From NCBI GenBank assembly GCA_049999725.1, contig JBNGIS010034285.1, positions 1-64,000 on the forward strand: a stretch of DNA of 64,000 nucleotides, written 5' to 3'. Position 1 is the stretch's first letter; the number at the start of each line of letters is the position of its first letter. The DNA comes from Haplomitrium mnioides (lineage: Eukaryota; Marchantiophyta; Haplomitriopsida; Calobryales). This document shows, in pieces, positions 32,131 to 43,463 of the stretch. A program made the translations under genes and the position numbers. The notes beneath the pieces are model-generated. The model was given only the letters and a program-made list of their open reading frames with translations. It did not search any database and was not told the DNA's origin.

Positions 32131-33223
32131 AATGAACCATAATCGCGTGCGAAGGAAAAGACGGGCTAAGTATGTGTTGGAATACTCTTCTAATAATTCA
32201 AGCAGCAATAAGGAAATAGTGGAGAGCTCTACATCCACCCTGGAAAGTGAGAGTGACTCCGATAACAGCAGCTCTAGTGATCAAAGATCTTTGAGAAAGA
32301 AGAAGTAGAGAAAAGAGTGAAAGATCAAGAAGGCTACCAAGGAGAGGGAAGCTTGTTTAGCGGAATTGAGTTGAATGATAGAGGTAATGTAGGTCCTCCA
32401 TACGAGCATCAAGCCAAATTTAGAGAAAAAGACATGTACCTCCCAAGCTGGACAATCAGATGGATAGGTCACAAACGGACCACCAAGAATGATCGTTATG
32501 GTGTGTTGGAATTGTGGTCAGCCTAGACATGTTTCTTCCAACTACCCGGAACCATGGGGGCAGAAGTATGAGTATCCAATAGCAATACATTCCCAGTAAG
32601 GAGAGGAGAAAGTGGTCCGAATAAAGGGGGGGACCTCTGCCTCAGAGGATTATTATCAAGTAAAGGCCAAAGCAAGATCCAAGTCTCACAAGAGGGGCAA
32701 GTGCAAGAAGGGGCGAAAGGCTAAGAAAGCTACAAATCAAGTGTGGTCACCCATGAGTGATTCTGAATAAAAGACGAAAGACCCCACTTGGTTTCACCGA
32801 AAACAACCAAAAGCAAAGGGAGAATCGCTTGATGCCTGAGAGGCAACTCACGAAGAGAGGGCAGACGAAGTGAACCTGAAGAATATCCCAAAGCAGCAAT
32901 TGCTAGGCGATCCAAATGAGCTCAAGGAGGCGGGAGCATCTTAAGTAGCGGTGCAGAATCTTACTCCTTGCATCGTTTGGGTTGAAGCGGAAGAATATGA
33001 ACCAGAAGAAGATAAATCCGCGCACATGTTAAGGGACCAAGGAATGGCCCAACTAGAGTAAGGAGGGGAGGGCACAACTGGACCTCATCCCCTGCAAGAG
33101 GAGGAGTCTCCAGAAGACCAATGTTGGTCAAGCCCCGAACCCAAGCTAAGAGGGGAGTCAACATCGGTGTACTCGGTTGGGGGTAGTCATGACGAGCAAC
33201 CGCCAAGTGTCGTTGAGTTAGGC
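32131..33223 (+). pseudogene. gag: G2 gag/spacer remnant
   Basis: Starts at MNHNRVRRKRRAKYV (32131), which aligns to the middle of the G gag (Ser/Asp-rich segment); the capsid-coding first part is deleted. The knuckle at 32504-32545 reads CWNCGQPRHVSSNY, with the last Cys changed to Tyr. Then SHKRGKCKKGRKAKK, DPTWFHRKQ and GDPNELKEAGAS, matching the spacer at 45138-46049. Multiple stops. The element cannot encode a working Gag. Confidence 0.75.
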
Positions 33224-36200
33224 AGTGGGAGGAGAGGACCGCAGACAAGGAAAGGCCGCATTACAAACTTTCAAATGTCGCGCACTAGAAGCAGAAATCG
33301 AGAAGAGAAAGAAAGGGGCCATGGCCTTCATAAGTAGCGACTACGTTGAGGATCAGGGGACGCTCTGATCCCTCAAGCGTTAACAGGTTCTATTGGGGTT
33401 CGCAACCCCTTCCTTTAGTGTATGCGGGCCTTTGTGGAAACGTGGCATCCTCAGGGATCTCTAGGAGATTGAGTGGAGACGTGGCATGCAAGGGGGTTTC
33501 CGCGAACCTTTGCGGAAACGTGGCGTCCTTAGGGGGCTCTGAGAGATTCAACAGAGACGTGGTAGGCGCGGGGGTGTCCATGAGGCTTTGCAAAAACATG
33601 GTGTCCTCAAAGATCTTTAGGAGATTCAATGGAAACGTGGCAGGTGCGGGGGTGTCCGTGAGCCTTAGCGGAAACGTGGCATCTTCAGAGGTTTCTAAGA
33701 GATTCAACATAGATGTGGTAGGCATCGGTGTGTCTGCGGTCAACTTCAAAACTCTGGGTCAAAGGTGGCGGTCCAACTTCCCTGTTGAAAACAATGTCAA
33801 ACAACGCTACCTCAAACACGTGGCACTTCGGAGGAGTCCGTTGGATTTCTCATACTTTGGTGAACTTCAGAATTGCGGGTCAATGGTGGCGATCTAACTT
33901 CCCCGTTAAAAACGGGATCGGACAGCGCTACCTCAGACACGTGGTACTTCAAAGGAGCCTATAGGATTTCTCAAACCCCTTTCAACTACGGAACTACAAG
34001 TCAAAGGTGGCGGTTTACTTTCCCTATTGAAAACGGCATCAGACGACGCTCTGTGAAACCAAGTCATTTGCGGACCTAGAGGTTCCATGAGTTCCTTTGG
34101 GCTCCTTGTCCGAGGAATACTCTAGAATATCCTCTAGTCAACTTCAAAACCAAAGGTCATCGCGGCAGTCCAACTTCCTTGTTAAAAACGGCATTGGACG
34201 GCGCTACCTCAAACACGTGGCACTCCAGAGGAGCCCATTGGATTCCTCAGACTCCGGTCAACTTTGAAACTGCAAGTCAAGGGTGGCGATCCAACTTCCC
34301 TGTTGAAAACGGTGTCGGATGGCGCTACCTTGGACACATGGCACTTCGGAGGAGCTCGTAGGATTCATCAGACTTTGGTCAAATGTGGAACTACTAGTCA
34401 AAGGTGGCGATCTAACTTCCCCGTTGAAAACAACGTCGGACAGCGCTCTGCAGAACCAAGTCAACTGTGGACCTAGAGGTTTTGTAAGTTTCTTCAAACT
34501 CTCTACCCAAGAAATATTCCATAATCTCTCACGTTCAACTTCAGAACCAAAGGTCAGCGTGTCAGTCCACCTTCCCTTTTGAAAACAACGTCAGACAGCG
34601 CTTCCTAGGACACGTGGCACTCCGGAGGAGCCCATTGGATTCCTCGAACCCCGGTCAACTTTGGAATTGCTAGTCAACGGTGGCGGTCAAACTTCCTTGT
34701 GGAAAATGACGTCGAACAGCGGCCACGGAAGAAAGTCAACCTCAGAACTCAAAATCCAAGGGATTCTTCGGATTCACCTGTCTGTTGGATTCTTCGGACT
34801 TAGGTTCGTGCTCACATACAGATCAAGTTCAATGCGGTGGTCAAGCTTCCGAGTTGAAGACAACGTTGGACGGCAGCCACAAAGGAAAAGTCAACAATGG
34901 AGTCTGTTCCTCGGGATTCTTTGGAACTCTATAACATGGGATTCTTCGGAACTCTGTTCCATGAGATTCGTCGAAGCTCTGTTTTGTAGGATTTTTCGGA
35001 CTCGGATCCACGGAATTTCTTGGACTCAACCCCCAAGACCTCAGAGCTGACCATTGTACTTGGATCTTTCTGCGAATAGACAAGACAGGTGTTACCACGT
35101 TCGGAGCCCAGACCCAATGGGAATAACGACCTTTTCAAACGGGAAGGATTCGCAGGGGCGGAAGCATGAGGGGTATACATCAACAGGCTACGACATTGAA
35201 CGGGTTGATGTTGGTATGTAAGCAAGCTAGAGACACGCAAGCAATCTCAGGACAAGAAGACGCAACAAGGTAAGGCAGAAGAGATTCTAGTTAAAATTTA
35301 CGTGAAGTGAGTGTAATTGTGCAAGGGGATAGCAAGGGTGAAGGTGGACTAGAGGGGCGCTGAGAATTGCTGGGCGGGGAGCTCTAGAGGCTCACGCGAT
35401 ACAGGTGGACTCATCCCTACGGGTGGACTAGTAGCAGAGGTGAATCGACACATGAAATTGAAGGGGATCCGATCTGTTGAGAATTCGGGAGAGGCTGCCA
35501 AGTGGGATCTTGGAGTCGTCTCTGCATCATATGTGCAGAAGCATCAAAGCCAGAAGTGCTCAGAGTGCGCTCTAGTTTATCCTTTCAAGTGGAGCTAGGA
35601 GGAGGGTAGTTGCGTTAGTGCCCGTGCATTGTAGAGAAGACTTGTTCAAGGTTCTGAGGTGGAGTGAGTTGCTAACAGTTGAGAGGACTGTCTTCCAAAG
35701 GTGGAAGTTAAAGAAATCTTTTTTCAAGCATGAGGAAGTAAATCCAAGGCTTCTCGCGAGGGAAGTAAAAAAACTATCTGGAAGAAGGGTGTGTGCGTGG
35801 GAGAGGAAAGGAAGATTGAGGTGGTAAGTTGAGGAAGGTAGGAGTCTGCTAGGGGGAGATCAGTCCTGGTGATGTTGTAAGGCCTATAATTTTGGTAAAG
35901 TGCAATGAATGTGTATGTTTGTAATTGTGTATGAGTGTGTTAGTAAGAATTGAATTTTGTTGCATTGTGAATAAATAACTAGATTTATAATACTTTAGGT
36001 ATACCAGTTGTTTAGACTCTCGGACAGCCCTGTGAAGGGGGAGTCAAGTCCCTTGACATTGTTCAGTGGCTAAAGGGTTATTGAATTATACTCCTGAATT
36101 GTATACAAGGTAGATGGGCCCAAATTTGGGACCCTTGAATTATATTGAAGATTATCACAAAAGTACTTGGGTATATGTGCATGGGTATTCTGGCATTGAG

Positions 36201-36397
36201 TGTGAATGAGCAGCTGGGCTGTTGAATTGATTGTTGTAGAGAGGAAAGGCTTGTTAGGTGAAGAAGAGTTCCTTAAAGCCTCAAAGTGATAACTGGATAG
36301 GGGCCATCATACAAAAGAACCCATTTCCCTTGTTTTTGTCCTCCTTTGCCTTCCAAGAGGCACATGTGAAGGTAAAGGCCTGAAGGAGGGAGTGACA
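33224..36397 (+). repeat. G2 3' LTR (start deleted)
   Basis: Homology to the 5' LTR begins at GACCGCAGACAAGGAAAGGCCG, corresponding to about 29244, and runs to GTGACA at 36397. The left joint (GGCAGTGGGAGGAGAGG) resembles the LTR sequence at about 29237, so a short homology may have guided the deletion. Tandem-repeat blocks are longer than in the 5' LTR by roughly 0.4 kb. Confidence 0.88.
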
Positions 36398-36402
36398 AAC
36401 TC
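36398..36402. repeat. Target-site duplication of G2, right copy
   Basis: AACTC, matching 28826-28830. Confidence 0.93.
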
Positions 36403-36999
36403 CACAACCGGTAAGAAACTATCCCAATCGGTGTGATGAACATTGATGAACACGTGGAGCATGTCTTCCACAGTGCGATTAGCACACTCCGTTTGCCCAT
36501 CTGTTAGTGGATGATAATCAGTAGACATAGAAAGTTTGGTTTCTAGAAGTTTGAATAACTCTCGCCAAAAATTTCCAATGAAACGCAGATCCCGATCAGA
36601 TATTAACACCTTGGGTATTCTTTGATGGCAAAAAATAGCATCAAAGTAAATTTTTTCTAATTATGGAGCATCCACTGTATCCACCGTTGGCGCTAAATGA
36701 ATCGGTTTGCTCAGCTTGTCCATAAACACCACAATAGCAGTAAACCCACGAGGCATTGTTGGAAATGAAGTGACAAGATCCAAACTTACATGTTCTCAAC
36801 GAGCAGCAGGAATTGGTAATGGTTGAAGAAATCCCACTGGTTTTTGATTCGATGCTTTGTTTCGTTGACAACTTTCACACGAACAAACAAAACCACAAAC
36901 ATCTCGAGCCAAGTTAGGCCACCACCAAGTGCATTGAAGCAACTTTGTAGTTTTGTCTACTCCAAGATGCCCAGAGATAGGAATGTCATGCGCTTCTTA
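36403..36999 (-). pseudogene. pol: E3 integrase, zinc and core domains
   Basis: Minus strand: HDIPISGHLGVDKT ... CESCQRNKA zinc domain (about 36840-36990), then SLDLVTSFP, KVLISDRDLRF and GQTECANRTVEDML. The catalytic Asp, Asp and Glu positions are all kept. The block ends in FLPVVEF, whose next codons continue at 28830 on the far side of G2. TGA/TAA-type stops interrupt at about 36796 and 36660. Confidence 0.9.
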
Positions 37000-37640
37000 T
37001 AAACAAGCCATTTGAAGCGTATCATCTTGTGGAACATATATTTGATGGCCTCGATAGAGAATACTATCTCGAATGGAAAAAGAATGATACTCACTATGCT
37101 TCATGGCCAATTGTGCTCGAGCTAGACTAAAGAAAACATCTTCTTGTAGTTTTTGACGATAACTCCCACTAGTTGCCTCATCTAAATGTAAGATACTAAT
37201 GTTGCTCACCTTTATTGTATTCACTCGATGATATGTCCTTTGTGACAATGCATCAAAAATGGTGTAGAACCTTCCTAGATTGTCCTCTAGCTTGATATCA
37301 AAGACTTGCAATTGATCTTCCCATTGGTGATGGCGATTTGTCATATTTTCCAAATGGATTGATTGTAACAATGGTTTGTGATCTGTACATATAAGTACAA
37401 GTCTTCCCAAAAGATAGTGCCTCCATACTTTTGTAGCATAAACCATTGCCAATTGTTCTCGATCCCTTGTAGAATAGTTTCTTTCCGCCGCATTCAACCG
37501 GCGTGACATGAAGGCAATTGGATAAAGTCCATCCTCAAACTCTTGCTGCAAAAGTGCTCTAATAGCAAAATTGCAAGCATCAAAATCACCTATACAACTT
37601 GCATTTGGATCATAAGGCTGTAGAATAGGACGAGAAAAGA
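37000..37640 (-). pseudogene. pol: E3 RNase H
   Basis: Part of a 306-residue open minus-strand frame (37917-36997), the longest undisturbed pol piece of E3. Landmarks: IGDFDACNFAIRALLQQEF, YPIAFMSRRLNAAERNYS, ICTDHKPLLQSI and TIFDALSQR. The last motif normally reads ADALSR; Thr-Ile-Phe replaces the beginning, but Asp remains. It continues directly from the RT connection. Confidence 0.9.
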
Positions 37641-38572
37641 CTGCATCCTTGAGTTGTTGAAATGCCGCTTGCTTTTTGGCAGTCCATTGAAACTTGACCT
37701 CATTGCATAGCAGATCTGTGAGTGGTGTAGCAATATGTGCATAACAATGGATGAATAATCGATAGAAGCTTGCCGATCCATTGAAAACTCTAATGTCCTT
37801 TGCCTCCTTTGGTGTTGGCCACTCAATAATAGCCTTGATTTTCTCTTCTTCCATCTTTATACTATCCAAAGCACCTTGTGCACCAAGTAAGTAACCTCTT
37901 GCTTCCAAAATTCGCACTTAGATCTCTTACAATAAAACTTCCAATTGCGCAATCTTTGCAAAACTTCTTTTAGATGATTGTGATGCTCAGCTTTAGTTTT
38001 GCTAAAAATAAGAATGTCATCAAAGAAAACCAAAACTGACTTATCCAATAACCCATCAAAAATTTGATGCATTTGATCCATGAATATAGCCGGAGCATTA
38101 GTGAGACTAAATGTAAGAACCTTCTACTCAAAATGTCCATACTTTGTACGAAAAGTTGTCTTCGGCACATCACTTGGCTTGATAGGAATTTTCCAATAAC
38201 CACTTCAAAGATCAAGCTTTGAAAAGAACCGCACACCACTCAATTGATCCAACAAATCATCAATATGTGGTAAAGGATATGCATTCTTTTCAGTTTGTTT
38301 GTTAAAACCACAATAATCAGTACAAAGACGAAATCCACCATCTTTCTTTGGTACAAAGAATACAGGTGCTCCCCAAGGCAAAGTACTATGCTAAATGAAA
38401 TCCTTCTCAAGAAGATCCATCAAAGTCTTGCGAAGCTCTTCCAACTCTTGTGGCGATAACTTGTATATAGGTTGATTATACGGAATACTTTCTAGTATCA
38501 ACTCAATCGGAAAGAGCATTCCATGATTATCTGGTAACCTCTTTGGCAAATCATCTAGAAACACATATGAAA
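37641..38572 (-). pseudogene. pol: E3 reverse transcriptase, 5' end truncated
   Basis: Minus strand: YKLSPQELEELRKTLMDLLE (about 38410-38470), [18 protein letters not shown]-stop-SGYWKI, LTNAPAIFMDQM, then catalytic VFFDDILIFS at about 38005-38035 and the connection VFNGSASFYRLF. The frame starts with FLDDLPKRLPDNHG at about 38555 and is then cut by a G LTR at 38573. Several stops are present. Confidence 0.88.
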
Positions 38573-38950
38573 TATTAGCCAGTGACATGAGGCACTAAGG
38601 AAGAATTCATAAAATCAGAGGTAGCATTGGAACAATCTCTCTCTTTTAAGTGTTAAAGTACCTCGAAAGCAGCGGATCGACTCTAATCAGTGAGTACGAG
38701 CGGATCGCATGGATCTGAAGAGTGGAACGGGATCTTTTTGGAAGGAGAGAAGGGAGCTGTGGTAGCTAGCAAGTAGGGGGGCACGACTAAAATTTGACGG
38801 AAGCGGAGGAGAGCCTAAGTATCATCGAGAGGCAGTAATTGAGGCCCTAGCAGGGAGGAGCGGAGCGCTCACAAGAGACAAACAGTCGAGAGGAGGAAGG
38901 AAGAGTGACCTCGGAGGTGAGGAAGGAGTGGGGGCAAAAGGAGAAGCATC
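38573..38950 (+). repeat. G LTR, 5' start fragment
   Basis: TATTAGCCAGTGACATGAGGC matches the G LTR start TGTCAGCCAGTGACATGAGG with G-to-A and C-to-T changes at the terminus. About 375 bases follow the LTR order, and then the sequence switches to the opposite orientation near 38951-38955. Confidence 0.85.
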
Positions 38951-38954
38951 AAAG

Positions 38955-41805
38955 TTGTGGAACCAACCACCTTGTATACACTTCAAGAGTAGACTGGAAT
39001 AACTCCTGTGTTACGGATCAATGGCAAGAGACTGGACTCCCCCTTTTAGGGTTATCACAAGGTCTCAACAAATGGAATTCTTGCCTACTTGAATCATTCC
39101 TACACAATAAAGCAGAGTACTGGAACAGAATGCAAGGACCCAAGATTACAAGACTATGTCAAGAGAGTTAACTCCCCCTTCACAAGGCTGTCCTAAGGTC
39201 CGAACAAAGGTAATCTGCCTCAGCTTAATCCAAGTTGTTTCTTACAACATATAGCAGAATTCAAATCTATCTAACACATTCATACACATTTGCAAACATA
39301 CTCCCTCATTGTTGTTCATCAACATATGAGACCTCACAAGACCACTGGGACTGATCTCCCAACAGACTCCTCAACTCACCACAATAATCTTTCTTTCAAT
39401 CCCCACACACACACCCTTCTTCCAGATAGTTTTTCAACTTCCCTCGTGAGAAGCCATGGATTTACTTCCTTAGGCTCGGAAGAGGATTTCTTTCACTTCC
39501 ACCCTTGGAAGACAATCCTCCCGACTGCTCGTAGCTCACTCCACCTTATAGCCTTGAACAGTTCTTCTCCGCAGTGCGCAGGCACTAATGCAACCACCCT
39601 CTTCTCAGCTCTACTTGAAAGATAACACTAGAGCACACTCCAAGCACTCTGGGTTGATGCTCCCGCACACGGAATTGCAAAGACGACCTCAAGATCCCAA
39701 TTGGTAGTCTCTCCCGAATTCTCAACAAAACATGTCCCTTTCAAATCACTCGTATCGATCCACCTCCGCCGTAGGGATGAGTTCACATGTATTGCCCGAG
39801 CCTCTAGAGCTCCTCACTCAGTGATTCTTAGCACCCCTCCAGTCCACCTCCACCCCTACTAGCCCCTTACGCGAGTACACTCGTCTTACGTCGATTCTTA
39901 CTCGAATCCAATTTTGTATTACCTTGTTGCGTTTTCCTTGTCTCGAGATCGGTTGCGCGTCTCTAGCTTGCTTTCACACCAACCCAATCGAATTCAAAGC
40001 CCGACGATGTATACCCCCAAGCTTCCGCCCTCGTGGATTCTTCATGTTAGAAAGGTCGCTATTCTTATTAGGCTTCGACTCGGATACAGTGACACATGTC
40101 CCGTCTATTAGGGGTTTGCTTCCAAGTACAACGGTCACATGGGGGTCGAGTCTGAGGAATCTTATGGGTTAAGATTCCAAAGATTCTCACAGAACCCAAG
40201 TTTGAAGAACCCCTCAAAACATAGTTCCGAATAATCCCACGGAAAAAGAGTCCAAAGGAATGTAGCGGATTTGCTACCAAAGAGTTCCGTGGATCCGAGT
40301 CCGCAGAATCCAGCGGAACCCAGAGCCCGTTGTTGACTTTTCCTCCGTTGCAGCCGCCTGACACTGCATTCCACTTGGAAGTTTGATTGGCTCTTTGACC
40401 TTGCTTCGTAGTTTACTACGGATCCCAAGCCGAAGAATCCAACGGACAGGGAAGTCCGAAGGATCCCTCGGACTCCTCCAAAGTGCCATGTGTTAAGGAT
40501 GACTCTCTTCCGTGGCCGTCTTCTGACGCCGTTTTCAACAGGGAAGGTGAACCGCCGCGCTGACTTCCGTCCGTAGTTGACTCCTCTCTGACCTGAAGGA
40601 TCCAACAGGCTCTGTCGAAGCACCACGTAATCCGAAGTCGTGCTGTGTGATGTCGTTTTCAAAGGGTAAGGCTGACTGACGCGTTGATCTGGTTCCGTGG
40701 TTGACGTCCCTCTAACTTGAAGGATTCAACGGGCTCTCCTGGAGTGCCACGTAGTTCGAAGCCACGCCGTCCGACTCCATTTTCAAAGAGGAAGGCGGAC
40801 TGACGCGTTGACCTTGTTCTGTGGAATCCAATGGGCTCCTCTGAGTTGCCACGTGTCCGTTGACTATTCCAGACACTTGTGAGGACGCCACGTAATCTGA
40901 GGGAGCACCGTCCAATGCCGTTTTCAAAGGGGAAGGTTGACCGTCACGTTGACCTAGTTCCGAAGAAGACCGTGGACACCCCGAACCCACCACGTTTCCG
41001 CAAAGCCCCGCGGACCTCTTGTGTCTGCCACGTCTTCGCTGAAGCCCTGCGGACACCTTGGACCCACCACCTCTCCGTAAAGATATGCGGACTCCCTGGA
41101 CCTGCCACAACCTCGCAAAGACCCACAAACTCCCTGAAGATGCCATGTAATCCACTGAATCTTTTGGAGTCCTCCGAAGACGCCATGTAATCCGCTGAAT
41201 CTCTCGGAGTCCTCCAAAGATTCCACGTTTCCGCTAAGACTCGCAGACATTGAAGGAAGGGGTCGCGGACCTCTGTAGAACTCGTTTCACGCCTGAGGGA
41301 TCAAGACGTCCCCTGATCCTTGGCTTGGTTGCTGCTCACAAAGGCCTTGACCTTGCCTTTCTCTTCCTGATCTCTGTTTCTAGTGCGCGCAACTGGGGGC
41401 TTGCGCTGCGGTCCCCGTCACTCTTGAGCGCTCTTGAATCTCCGCCTCGCATCTCGGATCCTCCTCCTATCGGATGCTTGGCTGTAGTGGCGTTCCTTCC
41501 TCCCTGCTAGGCCTCGATTCCCACATCCCAATAATACCTATAGGCTCTTGTTTTCTTCCTTCAAAATTTAGTGGTCCACCCCTCCCCCCCCCCCCCCCAC
41601 CACACTTGCTGGTTACTACTGCTCCGTTCTCTCCTTTCGACACGGTCCTGTTCCACTCCTCGAATCCATGCGATCTGTTCCTACCCACAGATTGAAGTCG
41701 TTCCACTGCTTTCGCGGCACTTTTACACTTACAAGAGGGAGATTGGTCCAATGCTACTTCTGATGTTACAAATTTTGTTTCAGCGCCCCAAATCACTTGT
41801 TGACA
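38955..41805 (-). repeat. G LTR in minus orientation, 3' end truncated
   Basis: Reverse complement of a nearly full LTR: begins about 280 bases short of the LTR 3' end (CAACCACCTTGTATACACTT), passes the GTGCGCAGGCACTAA block (about 39575), the 24-bp-type motifs (40180-40330), the GTTGACTTTTCC block and CCACGT-rich repeats (40300-41260), and reaches a terminal TTGACA at 41805. Confidence 0.85.
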
Positions 41806-42193
41806 GCGGTTCCCATCACTCTTGAGCGCTCTTGGATCTCCACTCCATAGCTTCGAATCTCCTCCTCCGACCTCCACTCCTTCCACACTTCCGAGGTCGC
41901 CCTCCTTTCCTGCTGCTAGGGCCTCGATTCCTACATCCGATGATTCTTACAGGTTCTCTTCTGCTTCCGTCGAAATTTAGTGGTGCCCCCCACTCATTGG
42001 CTACCACAGCTCCCTTCCCTCTTTCCGAAACGATCCCGTTCCACTCCTTGGATCCCGGGAATCCGTTCGTACTCATTGATTGGAGTCGATCCGGTGCTTT
42101 CGAGATACTTTAATACTTTCAAGAGGGAAATTGTGCCAAGACCACCTCCGATCTCATGAATTCTTACTTAGTGCCCCATATCACTAGCTGACA
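41409..42193 (-). repeat. Tandem duplication of the G LTR start (~399-bp period)
   Basis: GCGGTCCCCGTCACTCTTGAGCG at 41408 and GCGGTTCCCATCACTCTTGAGCG at 41806 start two parallel copies of the first ~390 LTR bases; the first ends at TTGACA (41805), the second at GCTGACA (42193). The first copy contains a run of 15 C at 41584-41598. The second is the inverted counterpart of 38573-38950. Confidence 0.82.
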
Positions 42194-42949
42194 GCAATGT
42201 TAGTGCCTGCGCACTGTGTAGAAGATTCAATCAAAGTTCTGGGTGGAGTGGGGTGGCCAGCAGTCGAGAGGGCTATCTTCATGAGGGGGAAGTTAATCTG
42301 TTCTCTTTTGATCTTGTAGAAGTAAATCCAAGACCCTCTAGCGATGGAGGTGGGAAAACTATCTAGATAGGGTGTGTGGGTTGGGTGCTGAAAGAGTGTC
42401 GAGGTATTGTTGACGAGTGGTGAATGTTGTAGTATAACATAGGAACCTGCGGCATTGAGGCCACACAGAATTGAGGGACTTATAGAGAAGCATAGAGCGT
42501 GAAGGCTGTAGTAGTTAGGTTTGTCTTTTTTTAGATTTCCAAAATTATACTTCGTATTCAGAGTGAACTAGAGTTGCAGCCTGTTATGACCCAAGGAAAC
42601 ACCACATAGAGGGGTAGGACTATGGGCACTATCCCCTTAGGATTGCACAATTGTACCTTGAGCTCATCTCATAAGTAAGAAGTCTTTGTCTATTCTTGGA
42701 TCCCTAAAATACACTTCGGATTCGTAAGCACAATTTACTTTAGATGAATGTGTAAGTGAGCATCTTGGCTGGTTGGGGTGATTGTCAATAAGCCGAAAGG
42801 TCTATAGGGCAAGGTTAAGACTCCCTAACACCTGAAAGTGACAATTTGGATAGAGAGCCATCTCATAAAAGATCATATGACCCCAATTGTCACCCCCTTC
42901 TTCCAAAGTGGCACCTTTGGGGGTTATGGCTTGAAGGAGGGGCGTGACA
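42194..42949 (+). repeat. G LTR, 3' end fragment
   Basis: Starts at TTAGTGCCTGCGCACTGTGTAGAAG and ends at GGAGGGGCGTGACA (42949). It is divergent in the middle (42440-42700). The right end is a clean LTR terminus against the copia fragment, but no PBS or matching duplication is seen. Confidence 0.78.
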
Positions 42950-43463
42950 CAATGAATTCCATATCAATCTCTATCCCAATCTACTAGCAGATAAAATGGT
43001 GCCTGATGTAAATATGTTCATCCGTAGGTGAATGCTACCCATATTGTCTTCATAGATTTTTCGTTGGCTCACTTTCCTGGTGACCAACTTCAACAAGGAG
43101 GCTCCTTATCCAAATGACCTCCCTTGCTGCATGTGTGAGGGCCATGCACTCAGCCTCAGTGATTGACAATGTCGTAGAAGATTGCTTCTTACTTGACCAA
43201 CTAATTGCTCGTCCACATAGAACAAAGGTGTGTGCAGATGTAGACGATTTGTCATCTAGGTCTCCTTCCCAATTTGCATCTGAATATCCAACCAAAGTTG
43301 GATTCCCATGCTTTCTGTATGTCAACTTTGCATTCCAAGTGCCCTCCAAATATCTCAATACTCATTTGATGGCTATCCAATGTGGGTAACATGGACTCTA
43401 TATAAATTTGCATAACACACTGACAACATAGGCCAAATCTAGTCTTGTGCACACCATGCAGTA
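42950..43463 (-). mobile_element. pol: Ty1/copia fragment (end of RT and RNase H)
   Basis: Minus strand: an RT-tail segment (CTRLDLAYVV...), then LRYLEGTWNAKLTY, YSDANWEGDLDDKSST, AISWSSKKQSSTTLS and TEAECMALTHAAREV. These are copia-type RNase H motifs with the catalytic Asp and Glu in place. Both ends are bounded by G LTR termini, so G elements landed on both sides. No copia LTR is in the window. Confidence 0.88.

Larger units (their letters stand above)
28831..36397 (+). mobile_element. G2: non-autonomous giant-LTR element, internally deleted
   Basis: Two direct LTRs (28831-32022; about 33224-36397) enclose only ~1.2 kb containing a PBS and a decayed gag/spacer. AACTC at 28826-28830 and 36398-36402 is a perfect duplication. 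No protease, RT, RNase H or integrase is present. The 3' LTR lacks its first ~413 bases, so the internal 3' end, polypurine tract and LTR start were deleted together. The deletion may postdate integration, since an element with such a 3' LTR could hardly have been integrated in that form. Confidence 0.93.
28034..38572 (-). mobile_element. E3: chromovirus, 5'-truncated and split by G2
   Basis: Minus-strand gypsy pol with a chromodomain, in two blocks: RT to mid-integrase at 36398-38572 and the rest of integrase to LTR start at 28034-28830. The 7.6-kb element G2 lies between them with an AACTC duplication; the codons on both sides continue in frame across the gap. Its gag, protease and 5' LTR are missing, removed at 38572/38573 by a G-family LTR. 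Its 3' LTR is represented only by the first 83 bases. Confidence 0.9.

Noticed and set aside
41467-41886. Glycine-rich minus-strand frame
   Set aside because: Produced by the C15 homopolymer and purine-rich LTR start; it crosses two LTR copies. The C run itself (and C11 at 56675-56685) may vary by sequencing error.
38573-42949. A single complete G element inserted into E3
   Set aside because: LTR pieces are in alternating orientation, no internal region or PBS is present, and the flanking five bases (TGAAA, CAATG) do not match.
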